64,000 bases of DNA. Origin: Flavobacterium reichenbachii. GTDB taxonomy: Bacteria > Bacteroidota > Bacteroidia > Flavobacteriales > Flavobacteriaceae. Location: NCBI RefSeq assembly GCF_002217435.1, contig NZ_MUHF01000012.1, positions 95,211 through 159,210 on the forward strand. The letters are read 5' to 3'. The notes below the pieces were generated by a model, which saw only the letters and a list, made by a program, of their open reading frames with translations, was not told the origin of the DNA and did no database searches. Made by a program: the position numbers and the translations under genes. Of the stretch, positions 63,806 through 64,000 are shown in pieces (within the stretch, counting starts at the first letter, position 1; each line of letters starts with the position of its first letter).

Positions 63806-64000
63806 CTACACTTAAAATTTTTGACAGACAATAATTTTTAAATCCGGTCGTTTTTTTTAATATAAATGTAAGTTTTTGATTTACAGGATTAAATGTTATA
63901 AAATTAACAGTTAATTTATTTGTAGTTAATACAATAAAAACTAACTTTATATTTCTGAATTAGTAACGCTTTTTTATTTGCCTTACGAATAATATAACAA
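63806..64000. other. Non-coding end of the window
   Basis: No gene, hairpin or firm promoter was found. The sequence is A/T-rich, and the next gene lies beyond the window. Confidence 0.5.

Overview
The window is a 64-kb, AT-rich chromosomal segment of a Bacteroidota bacterium, almost certainly Flavobacterium or a close relative. Evidence: a type IX secretion sorting domain, SusC-like proteins, DUF families typical of the phylum (DUF3810, DUF4834), -7 promoter boxes of the form TAnnTTTG, few Shine-Dalgarno sequences, and short intergenic repeats of a flavobacterial style. No rRNA, tRNA, CRISPR array, transposase or recombinase gene was recognised.

Layout. 1-5 kb: the end of a LysM-type protein, OsmC, a lipoprotein, and a NagB-PIG-L fusion behind a three-half-site operator. 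5-18 kb: mostly housekeeping (pyrG, yidC, mnmA, a T9SS-exported subtilase, a flavin oxidoreductase, NUDIX, an acyltransferase). 18.4-27 kb: an ECF sigma factor and partner membrane protein, divergent from a two-gene operon in which a SusC-type barrel has no plug and the next gene is a 1519-aa alpha-2-macroglobulin with a thioester motif that carries a SusC-type plug. 27-30 kb: DUF3810, a dipeptidase and a 36-aa Lys-rich protein.

30.1-35.2 kb: six single-gene units, all on the minus strand, each followed by a 105-170 bp related element. In four of the six units the 9-10 bp box before the gene is the exact reverse complement of the box after it. This is the pattern of integron cassettes and attC sites, but the boxes do not fit the canonical GTTRRRY consensus and no integrase gene is present. 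A Bacteroidota-type promoter and two matching hairpins stand at the head of the array. This is the best candidate for an undescribed system here.

35.4-44.3 kb: a DEAD-box helicase, RdgB, a GH88 hydrolase, tandem paralogous lipoproteins, a glutamate-synthase-like protein and a NYN-LOTUS protein. 45.8-53.7 kb: a LytS/LytTR two-component pair, then a nitrite/NO module: Rrf2 (NsrR-like) regulator, azurin, Ric, a 12-TM heme-copper-like protein, SCO, a formylglycine-generating-enzyme-like protein, and NirK fused to cytochrome c. A shared palindrome lies before rrf2, ric and (degenerate) nirK. 53.9-57 kb: an alpha-oxoamine synthase (probably serine palmitoyltransferase) near a GNAT-like protein. 58-64 kb: YfhO, a glycosyltransferase and a flippase, the start of an envelope polysaccharide region.
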